Source: Daphnia pulex (taxonomy: Eukaryota > Arthropoda > Branchiopoda > Diplostraca > Daphniidae). Taken from it: a DNA stretch of 64,000 nt. A program made the translations under genes and the position numbers. The notes beneath the pieces are model-generated. The model saw only the letters and a list, made by a program, of their open reading frames with translations, made no database searches and was not told the DNA's origin. Where the stretch lies: positions 6,448,001-6,512,000 of the forward strand of contig NC_060027.1 of the NCBI RefSeq assembly GCF_021134715.1. The letters run 5' to 3'. Below are positions 1 to 10,653 of this stretch, piece after piece (position 1 is the stretch's first letter; each line of letters starts with the position of its first letter).

Positions 1-37
1 ATAATATGTTTACGTGTTCTTCCAAATCTTGCATAAT

Positions 38-355
38 TTTACAATGATAGAGGCGGAGTATACCTGCCAAGTCGTCAAAGAATCTGGACCATTTGTCAAA
101 GTTCAGCTAGAGTGGCACTTGCCACAGCACAGTACAAATCGGTATGTCAAATTTGCTGACAACATTCATAGCGCCTGCTCTGCTCAACTCCTAATGCCAT
201 ATTCTCTCTGAAACACAGCATGCATGATATACTCAACAAGCCAGGAGCTATCAACACCCTTCACCTGACAATCCCAAAGTTACAGGAGTCTGATAGTGGA
301 AAGTATCGTTGTGTTGCCAGAGGTCTATTACTGCCATCAAAGTTTTTAAAATGAT
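38..355 (+). pseudogene. Immunoglobulin-domain fragment
   Basis: Two short coding-like pieces read like the two halves of an Ig-like domain. The first holds AEYTCQVVKESG. The second, after a possible splice acceptor near 215-220, holds LTIPKLQESDSGKYRCVA, which is the typical D-x-G-x-Y-x-C F-strand signature of Ig I-set domains. The pieces are in different frames and no complete gene surrounds them. It could be the tail of a gene that starts before the window or a decayed copy. Parent protein unknown. Confidence 0.45.
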
Positions 356-635
356 TTCATCCGTTTCCAAAAAAACTCTTCATCTTTCATCAGCACAGAG
401 ACTTTTTGTTGGGTAAATAAGTTGTAATAGACTATAAATGAGTTAAAACTAAGCGTACAACATTTATATATACGTTTGCCCACTTTATAGGATATCATTT
501 AATAGATTTTGGGTGGACCATCTATTATTCAAAAACCTATTGCTCAGCCAATTAATTTGGCAAATAAACCTATTTTAGGTAAAAGTTAAAATTACTTATG
601 ATTTGATGGTTTCATTATTTGTTTATCATATTTAG
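341..635. other. Spacer without recognised features
   Basis: AT-rich sequence between the Ig fragment and the dehydrogenase remnant. I see no coding or repeat signal in it. Confidence 0.4.
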
Positions 636-2823
636 GTTATATGAAAAGCAGCGAAGAAAGAGTTGCCTTGGAAAATGCATTCCAACATAGGCAATCTGCT
701 GTTGATGAAATTCCAATTGTTATTGATGGCAAAGAATATTGGACTGATGATGTTCATTTATCAGACAATGGTATTCTATTTCTTCCGTTTTAAACCACAT
801 TTTTTGACGTGCTTATTGTGTTGTTTTTTTATATATTAAATTGCAGCTTTCTACCCATCAGAAAAAGATCGCGAAATTCTGCTATGCTACTCCCGTAATT
901 TACTATTTTAAAAAGGTGTTATTTTTGTTTCTTAATTTTTTATTTCCATGGAATTAGGAACTACTTCTTAAAGCTATTGGCGTTTCATTGAAAGCCAGAA
1001 GCGCGTGGGAGAAGGTTCCTTTGAATAAAAAAGTTGATATTTTTTTTAAAGCGGGAGATTTGGTTTCCACAAAATATCGTAGTCAACTCAATGCATCTAC
1101 CATGCTGGGACAAGGCAAAGCAGTTTTTCAAGCTGAACTTGATGCAGCTTGTGAATTAGCCGATTTTTTGCGGTAAAACAAATATAGAACATATTGGTAA
1201 TCATGACGTTACTCAAGAAGTTTTATCAAAATAGATTTATTGCAGAGTTTGCTCAACGATTGTATGATTATCAACCAGTAAACGTTGATCCTTTGATACA
1301 AAATTCGGTAAAATATTTATTTACATTAAAGAAACCATAAACTTTAAGATTAACTTAATTCATGTGTAGGTTCGACATAGAGGGTTGGAAGGATTTATCG
1401 CCGCTATTTCTCCATTCAATTTCCGAGCCATTGGAGGAAACCTTGCATATGCCCCTGCGATTATGGTACTCTTCAACTATTCTTTATTTAAGAATTTATG
1501 GATGTTTAGAATGGTTTTGTGATTAGGGAAATGTTGTTCTGTGGAAACCCTCTGACACAGCATTGTTGTCGAACTATATAGTATTCCGATTGATGGAAGA
1601 AAGTGGAATTCCTCCTGGCGTAGTGAATTTCTCGCCTGCAGAAGGTCCTACTTTTGGACGAGCGATTACCAACTCGACGCATCTAAGCGCCATTAATTTC
1701 ACAGGATCTGTTCTGTAATATTTTTAGATACCTGATGGTACCGACGAAATTCTATTGTAATTTTTTTTTTGGAAACAGGACAGTCCACTGGTTGTGGAAG
1801 CAAGTAGGAGAAAATGTTGACCGCTTCCGGAATTTGCCGCGTTTGGTTGGCGAGTGCGGAGGGAAGAATTACCATTTGGTTCATTCATCTGCAATTGTGG
1901 AGCACGTTGTCAATTCTACCTTTCGTGGCGCTTTTGAGTATTCCGGACAAAAGTGTTCGGCAACGTCAAGGTTATATGTCCCATCCTCATTATGGAAACA
2001 GGTTAGATCTATTTAGTGTCACACATTAATTTAATACTCTACGATTAAATCAATTTATTACATTTTCTAGATAAAGGAAGGGCTAATCGAGGGTATGAAG
2101 CAAATGAAATTTGGTCCAGTCACCGACTTTGACTCATTTACGTCTTCGGTCATTGATAGTCGAGCTTATGAGCGCATAACCTCTTACAAATAAGCACGCC
2201 GAACAGTCACCGGATCTGCAGATTATTGCTGGCGGGTAGCGAAATAAAAGTGTCGGGTATTTTATACATCCAACCCGAGTAGGAACTAAAAATCCTCGTG
2301 ATCGCATAATGGTGGAAGAAATTTTCGGACCCGTTTTCACCGCCTTCGTTTATGACGACAGCGCACTAGAAGAAACATTAGACCTAATTGATTCTTCTAC
2401 GTCCTTTGCTTTAACGGGGGCAGTTTTTGCAGAGGATAGAGAATTTCTCGTTCAAGCTGCCGAGCGACTGAAAATGTCCTCTGGAAATTTCTACATTAAC
2501 GATAAATCGACTGGTGCTGTTGTTGGACAGCAACCTTTTGGAGGAGGTCTATTATCAGGTAAGAAGAGTAAAACTATTACAAATTTATCATCATTTCCTT
2601 ACTTTTTTAAAATAAATATTTAGGAACCAATGACAAAGCTGGAAGCCCTCACTATTTACTTCGGTGGACAAGCCCACAGTCCATTAAAAAATACTTTAAT
2701 CATTTCTTCTTCTTTCGTTCACTACACACACTCTTACACTTCAGCTCACTGTGTGTCACAACTGTCTTCTTTACCGTATTAAACCGGTTTCCAATCATGG
2801 GTAAATATTCATTTTATTTTTAG
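636..2823 (+). pseudogene. Delta-1-pyrroline-5-carboxylate dehydrogenase pseudogene (ALDH4A1-like)
   Basis: Exon-like blocks lie at about 636-770, 847-895, 958-1172, 1246-1307, 1370-1465, 1527-1714, 1779-2001, 2071-2558 and 2624-2823. Together they match the ALDH4A1 family, the mitochondrial enzyme that oxidises glutamate semialdehyde/P5C to glutamate in proline breakdown. Visible hallmarks are GQGKAVFQAELDAA, ISPFNF, NVVLWKPSDTA, INFTGSV, the catalytic pair ECGGKN and GQKCSA, and EEIFGPV and NDKSTGAVVGQQPFGG. It is broken. A frameshift lies near 2185-2195, an in-frame TAG follows ...IIAGG at about 2238, the block at 847 needs a shifted frame to read THQKKIAKFCYATP, and the amino-terminal targeting region is missing. 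The carboxyl end departs from the family after the RWTSPQ motif. Splice sites and active-site residues are otherwise kept, so decay looks recent. Sequencing error in a real gene is the main alternative. Confidence 0.8.
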
Positions 2824-2884
2824 TTGTGAATCAATTTTATCTCATCGTTGGTTGTTGACAAGAACATTAAATTTTTAAACTGTA

Positions 2885-3125
2885 TTGTTTCATTGATTAG
2901 ATAGCGCTGATATGTGTTGTATTGTTGAAGGCTGGGTCGACCACGGGTGCACTGATGTCTCCTGGATATGGCCGATACCAAATCACCACAAGCTGCCATA
3001 CTTCACAACAAGAAGGTCTTCAAGTACTACACCACTGTGGGACGGAATATTACAAGACTATGTATGCTGCTACTTTCTACTACACCAAGGCCCCTAATCC
3101 GCTACTGGTTGTCTACTGAAATCAC
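2885..3125 (+). pseudogene. Frame-scrambled tyrosine/threonine repeat fragment
   Basis: Three overlapping frames each give part of a tyrosine- and threonine-rich pattern: FKYYTT in one, TEYYKTMYAATFYYTKAP in another. I associate YYTT-type repeats of this kind with abundant Daphnia proteins, but that is memory and not a search. The pattern jumps frames several times, so the fragment is non-functional. It supports the branchiopod guess only weakly. Confidence 0.35.
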
Positions 3126-4373
3126 CTCCATACTCAAGTTTGAAAAAATAAGTTTTGATTTTCGCAACAATTTTATTTAATTTTCTAAAAATAAAACATT
3201 CATGGTTCCGATGTGTGATAAACTGTTATAATTAAATAAATTGTTTTCTACTGCCAAATAGTGTATTTTTTAATATAATCATGAATGGTGTACAGACCTG
3301 AAAAATGTCTGTTTCTAGTCTGTAAAATAGTCAACTCAACGCTGCTTTTTGGGATTGGGAAAATGATGTTGTTCGAGCAAATAGATAATTTTCCATTTCT
3401 AGTAGTGTTAATGCAAAAATTACACGTAGAGGTTTTTTTTCGTTAGGATCCACTCCCCGGCGTTTAAAAAATGCCCGAAGGACATTACCGAAGGAATCTT
3501 GTCTTGTAATATTTCCAGTTTTTCCAAATTTTCTAATGGAAAAAGGGAAAAAGGTAAGAACAGGGGTAGAATAAGAAATGAACATAGAGAAATTGGAAAT
3601 TTGTGGACAAAGGTTAGAGAGGGAACAGTACGGAAATTTAACAAGAATACCGAGCTTTTTTGGTTACTACACTGTGCGTGGTAATAACAATTTTCTAGAA
3701 AAATTAGAGTTGACAACCCCTTGGTGTCATACCTCCCCTAACCATATTTTAGCCTCAAACCTTTTGCTAAATTATAATCATTTTTTTTCTCGCCCAGCTC
3801 CCAGACTGCATCTTATCTGCCAATTAATTCAAACTTCCAATGTATTCAATCTCGCAGTACACATAGCGGATACCGTAGTAAATTAGTAATACATAATTCA
3901 TAAACACCTTTCCGTTCAATTCTATGTTCTATGTATTATACGAAGTCATTAAGGATAGGGCTAACAGGATAGGAGAGAACGAACCAATGGTCTTTTAATA
4001 CCCGTGGTACAGTGTTTCCTATAAACTCTCTCTCCCCTTTACATATTTGTGCGAGTTGGAACTTGGAAGACTTTGAGTCAAAAATTGTTTAATTATTTAA
4101 TATTTATAACCCGTGCAAATGTATTTAAGAATAAATCTTTGCAAAATAACATACCGGTCCCTGTATAATGAAAAATGGAAAATGCTCTTCATAGAGCATA
4201 CAAGTAAAATAGACTTTTTATCGTTTAAGTATAAAGTTGCAATAAATCATGAAAAAAATATGGAGGAATTTTGCATCAGTAATCTATTATGGAGGAAGTA
4301 AACAACTCTTAAAATATCTATACCGAAGAAACAAAAGTTGTGTGTAGCTCCGAAATTATATAAGACGGTGCAG
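3126..4373. other. Intergenic spacer with one dispersed repeat
   Basis: No convincing coding sequence. The stretch at 3952-3994 resembles part of the fold-back element at 38.17-38.21 kb and is listed separately. The distal part lies downstream of MOSPD2 and probably contains its 3' UTR. Confidence 0.4.
3952..3994 (+). repeat. Dispersed fragment related to the 38-kb fold-back element
   Basis: By eye about 35 of 43 bases match 38169-38211. Both begin with GATAGGGCTA and both end in a TGGTCTTT block. This looks like a solitary, degenerate copy of one arm of that element. Confidence 0.45.
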
Positions 4374-6582
4374 TTAGACGCGACAGCTTAGATGATCTCC
4401 TGAATCATTGTTAAAGAAGTAGAAAGGCACGGCTATTGACAATATTATCAAAACAAAGAGGAGAATTCTCATGTCTTTTAACTGCCTTCTTAAATTCTCT
4501 TGTTCGTCGAGTATTTTATTTAGCTGCGGGGCTATATCTTGTAATAGTTTAGCTGTTGCATTATTCAATCCTAATGCGTTGCCAGCAAATTCATCGTCCT
4601 TGGCATCACTCGGGGCTACGGAGCAACGTAAACGATGCTGCTGAATTGTGTTTTCATTCGTTTTCTACGAGAGTAGAATTAAACATTCCAATAAACGAAA
4701 AACCTTTGAGACGACATAAGCATTTTATATTCTTACCTTCCATACTTCTGTCAGCTGTAAATTGGTTAGAGAATCACTTTCAACCTGAAACAGAGAAAAA
4801 GTAAATCGGCATCTACAATATTAACTTCATAAACGATAACTAATGCTGTAGAATAATTAGTACGTTGGTGGTACGACCAATATCCAAATCTGAACTAATT
4901 TACTTTTCTTCTTTACCGGTAAGAAATCTATTTTATAACAATATTAAAAAGAGATTACCGTGCAAGCCATAACTAGAAACTTGTCTCGGACGAGTTGGGA
5001 GGCTGAATAACCTGACTGAATGTGTACAGTGACATTCAGTGAACCAGCGGTGCAAATAATTCCTGCGCTTGGTCTGACTCGGTACTTGTCTGGGGACGTC
5101 GTTTTAATCTACGTTAATTAAAGATGGTTATACCAACATATTTTTCTCTGATTAAGTAAAATACCTTGTAAGCTACATTACAACCAGCAGTGTTGTTCAT
5201 GACCAACATGCCTGTTGTTTCTCCGTCCTCACGTCTGAAAACAATCTCTTCGGCAGGCGTTAATTGAAGGTATTGACCTATGTTTTAATCCATTTCCATA
5301 TTATGTGAAATTTACAAACTAGTGTATAACTTGTTCAAATTTACCAGGTACCGGTTTTTTAACCGTTTCGGTAGAATCGACAGAAGATGTTTCACTTGAA
5401 GTTGTGCCTTCAGCAAAATGAACCTACAAGTGGTGTCAGAAAATTTTTAAATAAAAATTTTCCCACAAAAAATGATCTTACCTTTTTTTTTGAATCATCA
5501 AATTGTCCATTCAAATTAACAGGACCAGCAGCAGGTAAAAATTCAGGCTCAAATACAAAATGGTAATTTACTGGCCCACCCCATTCTGCAAGTTGTTCTG
5601 TAACAGGGACAAAATCTTTGAGGTCTGATCTCCCTACAAATTTTACCTAGTAATCAAAATCTCGTGACAATACAATCAGATTTCTAGGCAACTGTGTTAG
5701 AAAAAGCTACCATGTTAACAGACTTTGCAGGCATCCAACCCTTGATAACTTTCCAAGCAGCTGAAAATAAACAATTTGATTTTTGTTTAGAAAGGAATCA
5801 TACAAATTAATAAAAATAGTACCATTCAAGATCCATGACATTTCAAATATGATAATGTAGTTTAAAAAGTAAGGGTAATAGTCTCTAAAAAGCATGATTA
5901 AATACTGAACAAATTCCATGTCCATGTTGCTGAGTCCAGCCCCTGTCATCTCAAAAAACACAGAAATTTTGTCCCCTTTCTGCTGCTTTTCGAGACGATC
6001 GAACCAATAAACTAAGAATGCAGCAAAACACAAAATTATTACTAAAATGTAAATAATTTAAACAAAGTAATTTAGTTTCCTATTTACCTAGGACTTTATG
6101 AACTTCGTCAGATTTATAAGCTCCTTTGACACTAGATTTTACTTTAACAATGAATAATGGTTTCCCATCTTTGTCCTTACAATGAGGAAACATACCACCA
6201 GCACAAACAATTTGAAGATTAATGTTTGAATGGCTTATATCTAAATTATAAACATAGCATTAAAAAAATATTCTGAATACCTCATTTTTAAATATTTACT
6301 AACCATTTGCTCCAAATTTGGATCGCCATTTTAATGTTCCAATGATCATATTAACTGCTTTTTCCTTATCCAAATCATGATGTAATAGAAAACGGCGAAC
6401 CCAATCTTTATCATTCTTTAGTCTGTCAACATCCTTTGGATGGGCTTGTATATCTGGAAAAAAAAATGTTATTTGACATTACAATTCACATGATCCTGAA
6501 TGAATGAACCTTGTTCGGGTGATTCGACTTTTTCTAGGGCTTTTTGACGAACCTCAAGAATATCTTCTTCGCTGGGTTCCAT
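4374..6582 (-). CDS. MOSPD2: MOSPD2: CRAL-TRIO and MSP-domain ER contact-site protein
   Basis: Eleven exons read 6582-6510, 6453-6304, 6240-6088, 6011-5823, 5760-5711, 5646-5482, 5423-5345, 5277-5165, 5108-4959, 4784-4737 and 4664-4374. All junctions are GT/AG and in phase, giving 486 aa (human MOSPD2 is about 518). The order is a CRAL-TRIO lipid-binding domain (about residues 25-260), an acidic linker, an MSP domain (about 288-405, with TPAEEIVFRRED, KTTSPDKYRVRP and HRLRC), and a C-terminal membrane anchor (about 457-475, LLFVLIILSIAVPFYFF). MOSPD2 is known to sit in the ER membrane and to tether organelles by binding FFAT motifs through its MSP domain. The MSP core that contacts FFAT is kept, so function is probably conserved. 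The gene is transcribed divergently from Rad21. The ATG at 6580-6582 is chosen because it opens the spliced frame next to the expected N-terminus. Confidence 0.93.
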
Positions 6583-7527
6583 AATGTGATAGATAAGTCT
6601 GTTTGTCTATGTCAACATGAAATTGGAAAAAACCGTAATTTACTTTTTGAAACTTTTGTAATTAATTTGTTTGATCGAAATTATTCATTTTGTATAGCAG
6701 TTTTTTATCATGTAGATTACACAAACATTTTACATACCTGGAATTTTTACCCACTTTCTACTTATTTTATGTATCTGTTACTCCGTTAGTTATCCACTTG
6801 TTTAGGCATACTAGCACTAGCAAATACTAGGTCGAATGACTTGTCTACTTGAGCCTTGAGGGACTAGAGATCTAACGCCATCTAACGCCTACCGATAGTT
6901 TAAAATGTATATGATTTTCAATTAGAAAAAAAAATAATAATAAAATTTATTACAACAGTCAGATACTTTCAACTAGAAGAAAGAAATGTCGGCATAAACT
7001 TAATTCTTTTCTAGCTCTAGGCCTTTAGCATTAACTTCGGATCGGTTTGGTTGTTGTTTATTTTTGTTTGAAAGTTTGAATCGTGGCCCTTGGGCACCGA
7101 TAAAATTCATTCAGGGTTACCCGTCAGATGTCTCTGAAGAAGACATAAATGGCAAATGAATCGAACAACTGACGCCATTGGGACTCGTCTTTGTGGTACC
7201 AATCGATAACGGTTGTTTGGAGTAACAGAAACCTTTTTAAAATACTTCTGCTTTCTGGACAGTGTAATGCTGTTTACATTTTCAACTTTTATCAACATTA
7301 AGAAAATGTGTTTGCACATCTGGTGCATGAAAAGTGTTTAATTCATATCTGAGTGTGAAATTTTGACAGCATCAGTATTCCTTGGCGCCAATTTATTATT
7401 AGTATTTTTGGCGGGATATTTTCGTTAATCGTTAAGTGTAGGTATACCTAAATCATATTATCTTTTACAACCCCACTTATTAAAGACAAAGTTTTTACAG
7501 GAATTGAATTAAAAATCATCTGCCAAG
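6583..7527. promoter_or_regulatory. Shared divergent promoter interval, MOSPD2 / Rad21
   Basis: The 945 bp between the two opposed start codons must hold both promoters and 5' UTRs. A possible short 5'-UTR intron precedes the Rad21 ATG: a GTAGGT-type donor near 7439 and a pyrimidine-rich acceptor ending near 7500. No defined transcription-factor site is claimed. Confidence 0.5.
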
Positions 7528-10500
7528 ATGTTTTATGCCCATTTTGTGCTCGCTAAAAAAGGGCCTCTGGCACGAATTTGGTTAGCTGCCCACTGGGATA
7601 AAAAGTTAACCAAAGCACATGTATTTGAAACCAATATTCAAAAATCTGTTGAAGACATTTTGCATCCTAAGGTTTGTTCAGTTTTTTTTTTCTAATTCAA
7701 TTTATTATTGGTTCTAAATTTTGTTATTTTTGATTGTACAGGTAAAAATTGCTCTCAGAACTTCAGGCCATTTGCTGCTTGGAGTTGTAAGAATCTACTC
7801 TCGTAAAGCAAAGTATTTGCTGGCTGATTGCAATGAGGCATTTGTGAAGATTAAAATGGCATTCAGGCCTGGGATGGTTGATTTGCCAGAAGAAAACAGA
7901 GAAGCTGCTGTTCAAGCTATCACCTTGCCTGAAGTTTTTCATGACTTTGATGCAAATGTTCCAGATTTAAAGTAATGTTTTGCTGGTTTCTTCTTTCAAA
8001 TCAAGTATTAATTATTTGTTAATTTTTATTTTGTAGTGATGCAGAAATGCAAGCACAGTTTACTCTTAACCAGTCAAGGGCTGAAGAAATTACTATGCGC
8101 GAGGATTATGGCTGTCAGCTACCACCTTTAAACCATGATGAAGAAGGATTTGGTGATCTCGGATTTGGTGATTCTGGTCCTCTTGAAATGATTCGAGACG
8201 GTTCATCCATAGACCATTCACTGGAACCTGTACTTGCAAATGATATTTTTTATATGTATCTTTCTTATCCTAACGACAAATGTCTTTGCAGGGAAGTTTT
8301 TTCGCCGAAGTTCGTGACCGCAGTGAATCTCGTAGGAATCGTCCGTCATCATCAGTTCGGCTACGATCTGAAACAGACACACCTATTAGGGATGATGGTT
8401 TTGGTGGGAACCTTGGAAATGATGAAATTGGTATTTCCATAGCATTTCTTTTTTTAATAGGTGATTCGGGACATGAAGTATTTAAAACTGAAATTTAAAA
8501 ACACAGGTGGAGGGCTTTTTGAAGGTGGGGGTTTATTTGATGATGCCCCAATAGGTGACGTACCATCTTTGAATGAACCGTCTGACCTGGTAACTTTCTG
8601 CCAACAGTTTTGTGAACAAAAAGATGTTTAAAAATGTTTTGAATTCTTTTTGATACTAGGATATCAAAGTAGGAACGAAGAATCGAGAAAACTTGGACAA
8701 TTTCAATGGGACACACATAGATTCTGATGACGACGGAATCGACGCTTATGGTGGACCACCGTCTGTAGGTGGAAGCAGTTCTTCGTCACGTCCTGTTAGT
8801 CCCTTCGGTGGCCCAATTTCAGCGGGCATGAACCATCCTCCAGCATCACCCAGATCACCAGCTCGTGTTTCTGATGAAGTTAATAACCTCGATCAAGGTA
8901 GTGTTAACATTCCAGATGGGGATGATCAACTGCCAGGCGCAAATGTCGACCAGACAACACTTCTCCACAATGAAGAAGAGGGCTTCGCCCTTGCTCCTGT
9001 TGATACAACGACTGTTAAGGGTATGTAATCTTTGTACATTTCTCTTATTTTTGTGGAAGCAAAATGCTTATTCTTTCAACTCATTTGTTTATCAGGATGG
9101 GCCCGGCACAAGCGCAAGAGAAAGCTTATTGTTGACGAAGTCAAAAACATATCTGGTGAAGAGATGAAATCCCAACTTTCAGATACTTCTGATATAGTAA
9201 CCACATTAGATTTGGCCCCACCTACAAGGAGACTGATGCACTGGAAAGAAACGGGCGGGGTTGAAAAACTCTTTGCCTTACCCGGAAGGTCCATACCAGC
9301 CCGTTCTCTGTTTCGGGTAATCCTTAACTTCTAGCTCGTTTGCCTTTAGTTCAAGTCTGCGTAAATTATTTGGCTTTTATTACATGCATCCCTTTTTATA
9401 TTTTAGGATTACCAACGACACCTCACTAGCCAACCTACAGAGAATGATGACTTTGGACTTACGCCTGAAGTGGAAAAAGAGAACTTGCCGCTGGAAACTG
9501 TTCGCGTTGCAGATGCTGGGGAATCAATCCGCCAAGACTTCCCAGGTACGATAAATCTGCATTGAAAAGATTCTCTTGCTCGCCCTGGAATTTTCATTTG
9601 TGCCGTATAATTCCTTAAGATAACGCTGTTTCGTTTCTAAATTGATTTTACTCGTTTTGCAGAAGCCCCTACGCCCCAACCTGTAAAGCGAACAGTAGGA
9701 CGAAAGCGTAAAGCTCCAGTTGATCTGGAAGCTGAAGCCGAGGAACATCAGAAACGACGAGAAGTTCAATATCAGAGCTTACTAGCACCCTCAACACAGT
9801 CATCTCCTGTCGCACCACCAGCCACAATTCAGTCCTCGCTTATAGATGATCATTCGTTTCCACAGTTTCCACTACCATCACTACCTGATGTTCAGGAACC
9901 ACCAGAGACGAACACTTCCACACTCCCAGAGCCAGTTGTGCAACACGCTCAATCATTTGTTGATGCAACAAGGGAATTTTCCGAGATGGAAAATATGGGC
10001 TACGATCAGGTAAGCATAGTTTATTCGTGCCACTATCATACTGCCCCGAAAAAAAAATCTTAAAATAAAACGGTTTATTCTTCTTCCAGAATATGGGTAA
10101 TCTCGGGTTAGATGCAGCAGAACCTTTCACGAATTTGCCCCCGCAAACGCCTGGAGCCCTTTCAGAACGTGCCCCTCCTACTCCTTGGCATGACGATTAC
10201 GAAATGGCGCCATCAGTCGGTCCAGTAAGCTCTCAATCAAATCATTTCGCTTCTATGAAACCATTAAACTATTTTGAAAATTTTCATTACAAATAGCTTG
10301 ACGAGCAGCTGGCAGATGAAACCTATGAGCAGTTTGAGGAGCGCGTTCTCAACAAACGAGCTGCGACAATGTATAACCTTGTGCGTGCTAAAATGCAGCT
10401 TAGCGACTCCATCCCGTTCTCAGACATGGCTTTTCGAAATAATAAGAAGCAGGTTAGTTAATAATAAAAGCAATCGTTTTTTTTTTTATTATTATTTATC

Positions 10501-10653
10501 TTAATAATTAAAATACGTTTTATTTAGGTCGCACAAAAGTTTTACACTTTGTTGGTCCTTAAGAAAAATCAGGTCCTTGAGCTAGCACAGGCCAAGTCGT
10601 ATGCTGAAATTCTGGTTTCTCAAGGACCTAAATTTGAATCGCCGTCCTTGTGA
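7528..10653 (+). CDS. Rad21: Rad21 (Scc1) cohesin kleisin subunit
   Basis: Twelve exons at 7528-7671, 7742-7971, 8037-8229, 8292-8430, 8507-8589, 8660-9020, 9096-9316, 9407-9545, 9663-10009, 10090-10224, 10297-10452 and 10528-10653 give 757 aa in one phase-consistent frame. The N-terminal Rad21/Rec8 domain (about 1-105, from [20 protein letters not shown]) binds Smc3. The C-terminal winged helix (last ~60 residues, ending KFESPSL) binds Smc1. In between are a basic block ([10 protein letters not shown]) and acidic, proline-rich linkers. The sequence LEMIRD places an ExxR-type separase site at Arg178, almost the position of human Arg172. It is the mitotic kleisin that closes the cohesin ring; the N-terminus and the long linker favour Rad21 over meiotic Rec8. 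No defects are seen. Confidence 0.96.
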
